A stretch of DNA of 57,647 nucleotides from the NCBI GenBank assembly GCA_020354005.1, contig CP070637.1, positions 2,182,633-2,240,279 of the forward strand. The letters are read 5' to 3'. A model generated the notes under the pieces. The model had not been told where the DNA came from. It made no database searches and saw only the letters and a program-made list of their open reading frames with translations. The stretch comes from Ignavibacterium sp. (GTDB lineage: Bacteria > Bacteroidota > Ignavibacteria > Ignavibacteriales > Ignavibacteriaceae). The position numbers were made by a program, and so were the translations under genes. This document shows, in pieces, positions 54,339 through 57,647 of the stretch (within the stretch, counting starts at the first letter, position 1; every line of letters begins with the position of its first letter).

Positions 54339-55085
54339 CTATGATTGTTGTTTAATCATATCTTCATCAAAATCAGCATTAGAAAATACGTTTTGCACAT
54401 CATCGCTTTCTTCGAGTGCCTCAATTAGCTTCATAACTTTTTCTGCTTCATCACCGCCAACGTTTACATTATTCTTTGCAATCCATTGTAAAGAAGCATT
54501 TTCAATTTCTAAATTTTCAGCCACCAAGGCTTTTCTTACCGGCTCAAATGTTTCAAGAGATGTTTGAACTTCAAAAAAATCCTCTTCTGCTTGTAGATCC
54601 TCCGCGCCTGTTTCTAGTACGATATCCATGATATCATCTTCAGTTTTATTCTGGATTGGCATAGTGATAATGCCTTTCCTGTCAAACATCCATGCAACCG
54701 ATCCATTCTCGCCCATTCTGCCGCCATACTTTGTAAAAAGATGTCTAACGGCTGCAACCGTTCTATTTTTATTATCAGTTGCAACTTCAACAAGCACAGC
54801 AACCCCGCCGGGACCGTAACCTTCATACGTGAGTTCGTAATACGTTACTCCTGCCAAATCACCGGTAGCTTTTTTTATTGCCCTTTCTATATTATCTGCA
54901 GGCATATTTGCAGACTTAGCATTATCTACCGCAAGACGCAATCTTGGGTTTACTGCAGGATCTCCAGCACCTTCTCTTGCAGAGATGGTAATTTCTTTAA
55001 TCAGCTTAGTAAATATCTTTCCTCTTTTTGCATCTGCAGCACCCTTTTTTCTTTTAATTGTTGACCATTTTGAATGACCTGACAT
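54339..55085 (-). CDS. YebC/PmpR-family protein
   Basis: A 248-residue member of the YebC/TACO1 family, starting MSGHSKWSTIKRKKGAADAK with the downstream block LTYEGYGPGGVAVLVEVATD. Members have been described as transcription regulators and, more recently, as translation factors that relieve ribosome stalling. The protein is complete. Its start shares a base with the recJ stop (TAATG), so translation is coupled. Confidence 0.94.
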   Translation of the reverse strand: MSGHSKWSTIKRKKGAADAKRGKIFTKLIKEITISAREGAGDPAVNPRLRLAVDNAKSANMPADNIERAIKKATGDLAGVTYYELTYEGYGPGGVAVLVEVATDNKNRTVAAVRHLFTKYGGRMGENGSVAWMFDRKGIITMPIQNKTEDDIMDIVLETGAEDLQAEEDFFEVQTSLETFEPVRKALVAENLEIENASLQWIAKNNVNVGGDEAEKVMKLIEALEESDDVQNVFSNADFDEDMIKQQS

Positions 55086-56815
55086 TACTTACTCTCCTGT
55101 AGCGATTCTTTTGATCTAATATCTTTTAATCTGAATTGTGGATATGTTCTTTCATCTCTGACTACTTTATCAATTGTATATACGATGTTCAAATTTCCAT
55201 TTGGATTTGTTAAAGTATCATAAAATCCACCCATATTAAATCCAATACAGTCAAAAACTTTTTCAGATCCTTCTTGTTTTAAACTGCATAACAGATGATT
55301 ATTGCCAACTATCCTTGGTGTGTTTGAAACCGTTACATTTTCCGAAACGAAGACGGGTCTCATATTTCCGGGTCCGAATGGTGCAAACTGATCGAGTACT
55401 CTTAAAAATTTCGGTGTTATTTCGGGAAAACTAAGTGAAGCATCAATAGATATTTCGGGTAACAAGTCTTCATCAGTAACGGATGAACGAACTATTTCGT
55501 TAAACTTTGTTTTGAATTCAGGTAAGTTTTCAATTTCGATCGCAACGCCTGCCGCTGCCTTATGACCTCCAAAGTGAATGATGCAGTCTTCACATTTCTG
55601 TAAAGCCTCATAGATATCAAGATTCGAAATACTTCTTGCCGAACCTTTGGCCACCCCATCAATTGTTGTTAACAAAATTGTTGGACGATAGTATCTCTCG
55701 ACTAATCTCGAGGCTACAATCCCAATTACACCCGGATGCCATTCTTCCTGATGAAGTACAATTGCCAGCTCATTATTTAAATCCAGAGTTTCTTCTACTA
55801 ATTGAATAGCAGATTCAAAAGTATCAACATCAATTTTCCTGCGTTCATAATTTTCATTTTCCAAAACCTGTGCAAGTTCCAAGGCTTCATTTTTATCATC
55901 GGTAATTAAAAGTTCAACAGCACGCTCGGCATCGCCTAATCTGCCCACAGCATTTATTCTTGGTGCTATAGTAAATACAATTTGGCCGGAATTTAAGTCT
56001 CCACGATGAAGACGACTAACTTCCATCAGTGCATCCAACGATGGCCGTGGTGATTCGTTAATTAGGTTCAGACCTTCGTTAACAATAATTCTATTTTCAT
56101 CTGTTAGCGGAACAATATCAGCGGCACCAGCCAAAGCTGCCAGATCGAGATATTTTTTCGGCATATCTCTTTTGCCTATTCGCTCTGCAAGACCTTGTGC
56201 AAGCTTAAATGCAATGCCTGCACCTGATAAATATTTAAACGGATAATTGCAAGAAGGCTTAAGCGGATCCAGCACAGCAACAGCATCCGGTATTATTTCC
56301 TTTGGTTTATGATGATCGCAAATGATAACATCCATACCGAGTTTGTTAGCGTAAGCTGTTTCCTCAATGGCGGTAATCCCGCAATCAACACTAATTAAAA
56401 GTGATGTGTCTCTACTTTTAATATGCTCTATTGCCTGTGATGAAATACCATATCCTTCAGTTAATCTTTTGGGAATGTAAAATTCAACGTTGGCATCAAG
56501 CTCCTTAAGAAACAGGTAAAGGATCGAAGTAGCACACGTACCATCAACATCGTAGTCACCGTAGATTGTTATAAGTTGATTTTCGGTAAGAGCTTGAATG
56601 AGTCTGTAAGTAGCAGCTTCCATTCCATCCATCAGGAACGGATCGTACAAAGAATCAGTGGTGGGCCTAAAAAACTTTTTTGCCTGGTTGAATGTTTTGA
56701 CATCTCTTTCTACTAAAAGGCGGGCTAAAACTTTAGATATGTTTAGTGAGTCTGCAAGATCTTCAACTGCTAATTCATCTTTTACTTCCTTAATGTTCCA
56801 AATTTTTTCCAGCAT
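55085..56815 (-). CDS. recJ: Single-stranded-DNA exonuclease RecJ
   Basis: RecJ degrades single-stranded DNA 5' to 3' in recombination and mismatch repair. The 576-residue protein has the DHH-family motifs YGDYDVDGTCATSI, LLISVDCGI and VIICDHHKPKE, and the DHHA1 motif FGGHKAAAGVAIE. The ATG at 56815 is chosen because the frame further upstream (to 56893) reads into the RNase P RNA gene. Its stop overlaps the yebC start. Confidence 0.94.
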   Translation of the reverse strand: MLEKIWNIKEVKDELAVEDLADSLNISKVLARLLVERDVKTFNQAKKFFRPTTDSLYDPFLMDGMEAATYRLIQALTENQLITIYGDYDVDGTCATSILYLFLKELDANVEFYIPKRLTEGYGISSQAIEHIKSRDTSLLISVDCGITAIEETAYANKLGMDVIICDHHKPKEIIPDAVAVLDPLKPSCNYPFKYLSGAGIAFKLAQGLAERIGKRDMPKKYLDLAALAGAADIVPLTDENRIIVNEGLNLINESPRPSLDALMEVSRLHRGDLNSGQIVFTIAPRINAVGRLGDAERAVELLITDDKNEALELAQVLENENYERRKIDVDTFESAIQLVEETLDLNNELAIVLHQEEWHPGVIGIVASRLVERYYRPTILLTTIDGVAKGSARSISNLDIYEALQKCEDCIIHFGGHKAAAGVAIEIENLPEFKTKFNEIVRSSVTDEDLLPEISIDASLSFPEITPKFLRVLDQFAPFGPGNMRPVFVSENVTVSNTPRIVGNNHLLCSLKQEGSEKVFDCIGFNMGGFYDTLTNPNGNLNIVYTIDKVVRDERTYPQFRLKDIRSKESLQESK

Positions 56816-56856
56816 TCTCAAAAACGTTAAATATGTGAAGAACAAATAAAATAGAG

Positions 56857-57301
56857 CAGCCCTGTAAGCCGAATTCTGTCCTACTTCGTTCAACGAAAGT
56901 TGAGCTTCATAGGATCGGTTATACAGAATAACCAGTCCTGCGAAGTGTTAGCGAAGCAGCGGCAATTATTTATCTTAATCCAATATTACTATTGGGCTTT
57001 AGCGGTCTACCCGAAGATTATCAGAGCGAACAACCCTGTTTTCCGGCAATGCCGGAAAGAATCTTCCTATTTGACCTTGCTTCGGGTGTGGTTTACCTTG
57101 CCTTTGATGTTACCATCAAAGCGGTGGGCTCTTACCCCGCCTTTTCACCTTTACCCGTCATAAACCGGGAAGTTTATTTTCTGTGGCACTTGCAGTGATA
57201 TTAAAATTTCTCCTAATATCCCCGGGTGTTACCCGGCACCCTGTTCTATAAAGTTCGGACTTTCCTCCTCTCACAAAAGTGGGAAGCAATTGCCCGGACT
57301 G
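56857..57301 (-). ncRNA. rnpB: RNase P RNA, bacterial type A
   Basis: Read leftwards, the segment has the universal parts of type A RNase P RNA: GAGGAAAGTCCGAAC (CR-I, P4 5' strand), AACAGGGTGCCGGGTAACACC, GTGCCACAGAAAATAAAC, GGTGAAAAGGCGGGGTAAGA, AGCAAGGTCAAATAGG and ACAGAATTCGGCTTA (CR-V, P4 3' strand). P4 pairs as AAGTCCGAA with TTCGGCTT. The ends are set by P1, CAGTCC (57301-57296) with GGGCTG (56862-56857), and P2, TTGCTTC with GAAGTAG. The catalytic RNA matures tRNA 5' ends. Exact ends may differ by a few bases. Confidence 0.95.
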
Positions 57302-57405
57302 ACCTATTATATTATTCTTTAAATTATAAATTGAGCACCGATATGCTCGATGACCAATTTTGCCAATTACAATTGAATGAAAAACGAGACGATTTCAGGT
57401 TGAAG

Positions 57406-57413
57406 CAAATATA
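57406..57413 (-). promoter_or_regulatory. TATATTTG -7-like box upstream of rnpB
   Basis: Read leftwards, TATATTTG fits TAnnTTTG and lies in the spacer between the zinc-ribbon gene and rnpB. It would give a leader of about 95 bases before the RNA body, which also holds a GAGCA-N6-TGCTC hairpin at 57333-57348. No good -33 partner at the usual distance was found. Confidence 0.35.
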
Positions 57414-57461
57414 CTAATTTACCCCACATAATTCAGCAGTAAATTTATGGAAGAGTATAAG

Positions 57462-57647
57462 TTAAACCTGTACAGCCTCTGAAATTTCGGTAGAAACTAA
57501 TATTCTGCCGCAATATTCACAAAAGAATAATTTGTTATTCTGTCGAATTTCAAGCTGGCGTTGAGAAGGCACAATGTTATGGCACCCGGAACAAGCAGAC
57601 CTTTTAATCGTTGCTACAGCCTTGCCTTTCTTTGCTTTTCTTATTCT
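57462..57647 (-). CDS. C4-type zinc-ribbon protein, C-terminal fragment
   Basis: The last 61 codons of a leftward gene whose start lies beyond the window edge. The visible part is the C-terminal zinc ribbon: RSACSGCHNIVPSQRQLEIR followed by CEYCGRILV, with four Cys. This matches the PF02591-type C4 zinc-ribbon family, which normally has a long coiled coil in front of the ribbon. The family is thought to bind nucleic acid; function is not settled. It lies directly upstream of rnpB, an arrangement I recall from related genomes. Confidence 0.88.
   Translation of the reverse strand, partial: RIRKAKKGKAVATIKRSACSGCHNIVPSQRQLEIRQNNKLFFCEYCGRILVSTEISEAVQV

Noticed and set aside
56816-56893. Longer RecJ N-terminus
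   Set aside because: The extra 26 residues derive from the rnpB 3' end and spacer; RecJ homologues start near the ATG at 56815.
56900-57198. Rightward reading frames over the RNase P RNA gene
   Set aside because: They are antisense to strongly conserved rnpB segments and carry no protein family features.

Overview
The window is a chromosomal segment of an AT-rich Gram-negative bacterium that looks like a member of the Ignavibacteria (Bacteroidota/Chlorobiota group). The strongest pointer is the type IX secretion C-terminal signal with the QNYPNPFNPTT motif in the FG-GAP protein at 11423-13213. Supporting evidence is the Bacteroidota-style families (DUF5686, DUF4922, DUF885, the secreted 'asparagine synthetase B-like' family), LytTR/LytS signalling, weak or absent Shine-Dalgarno sites at many genes, and several TAnnTTTG -7-like promoter boxes. 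No tRNA, 5S/16S/23S rRNA, CRISPR array, insertion sequence, prophage or plasmid function was seen. Most of the window is ordinary housekeeping and envelope biology.

Layout. 1-8352: a cut arylsulfotransferase-like gene, a DUF2203 protein, a lipoprotein, serC with a DUF1015 gene, an esterase/acid phosphatase pair and valS. 8482-14137: a DinB protein, the ergothioneine genes egtB-egtD, a type IX-secreted FG-GAP propeller and a matrixin-like metalloprotease. 14407-18435: an ATP-cone/P-loop kinase fusion, a small GNAT, an NRDE/TANGO2 protein, a HAD phosphatase and a LolA-like protein. 18623-21333: two convergent genes that match the two halves of eukaryotic AASS (saccharopine route of lysine breakdown). 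21524-30608: a DUF5686 outer-membrane protein, a CBM20-7TM-PP2C phosphatase, radA and alaS. 30801-33654: an ECF sigma/anti-sigma pair, a membrane protein and arginase. 33826-38836: a compact operon of a SpoIID/LytB protein without signal peptide, a GT4, a GT2-type glycosyltransferase and DUF4922. 38828-47525: a DUF885 protein, HU, an outer-membrane plug-like protein, LytTR/LytS, rseP and dxr. 47695-52864: TPR protein, clpX, an AsnB-like secreted protein and a fumarylacetoacetase-family hydrolase. 53178-57647: recJ-yebC-ruvC-ruvA, the RNase P RNA gene and a cut C4 zinc-ribbon gene.

How the genes fit together. DNA repair is well represented (radA, ruvA, ruvC, recJ). Amino-acid metabolism includes serine synthesis, lysine breakdown through saccharopine, arginine hydrolysis and ergothioneine synthesis. 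Envelope stress and remodelling are suggested by rseP, the ECF pair, LytTR/LytS and the SpoIID-glycosyltransferase operon.

The most intriguing material is (i) that SpoIID-GT4-GT2-DUF4922 operon, whose SpoIID-like enzyme appears to stay in the cytoplasm and whose last gene carries an HxHxQ nucleotidyltransferase-like motif, and (ii) a population of small palindromic repeats. The repeats include two different palindromes sitting in frame inside the sorting domain of the FG-GAP protein, two hairpins that share a GACTTAAGTC core with compensatory stem changes, and a three-hairpin composite at 52976-53080. No transposase of the RAYT type lies in the window.
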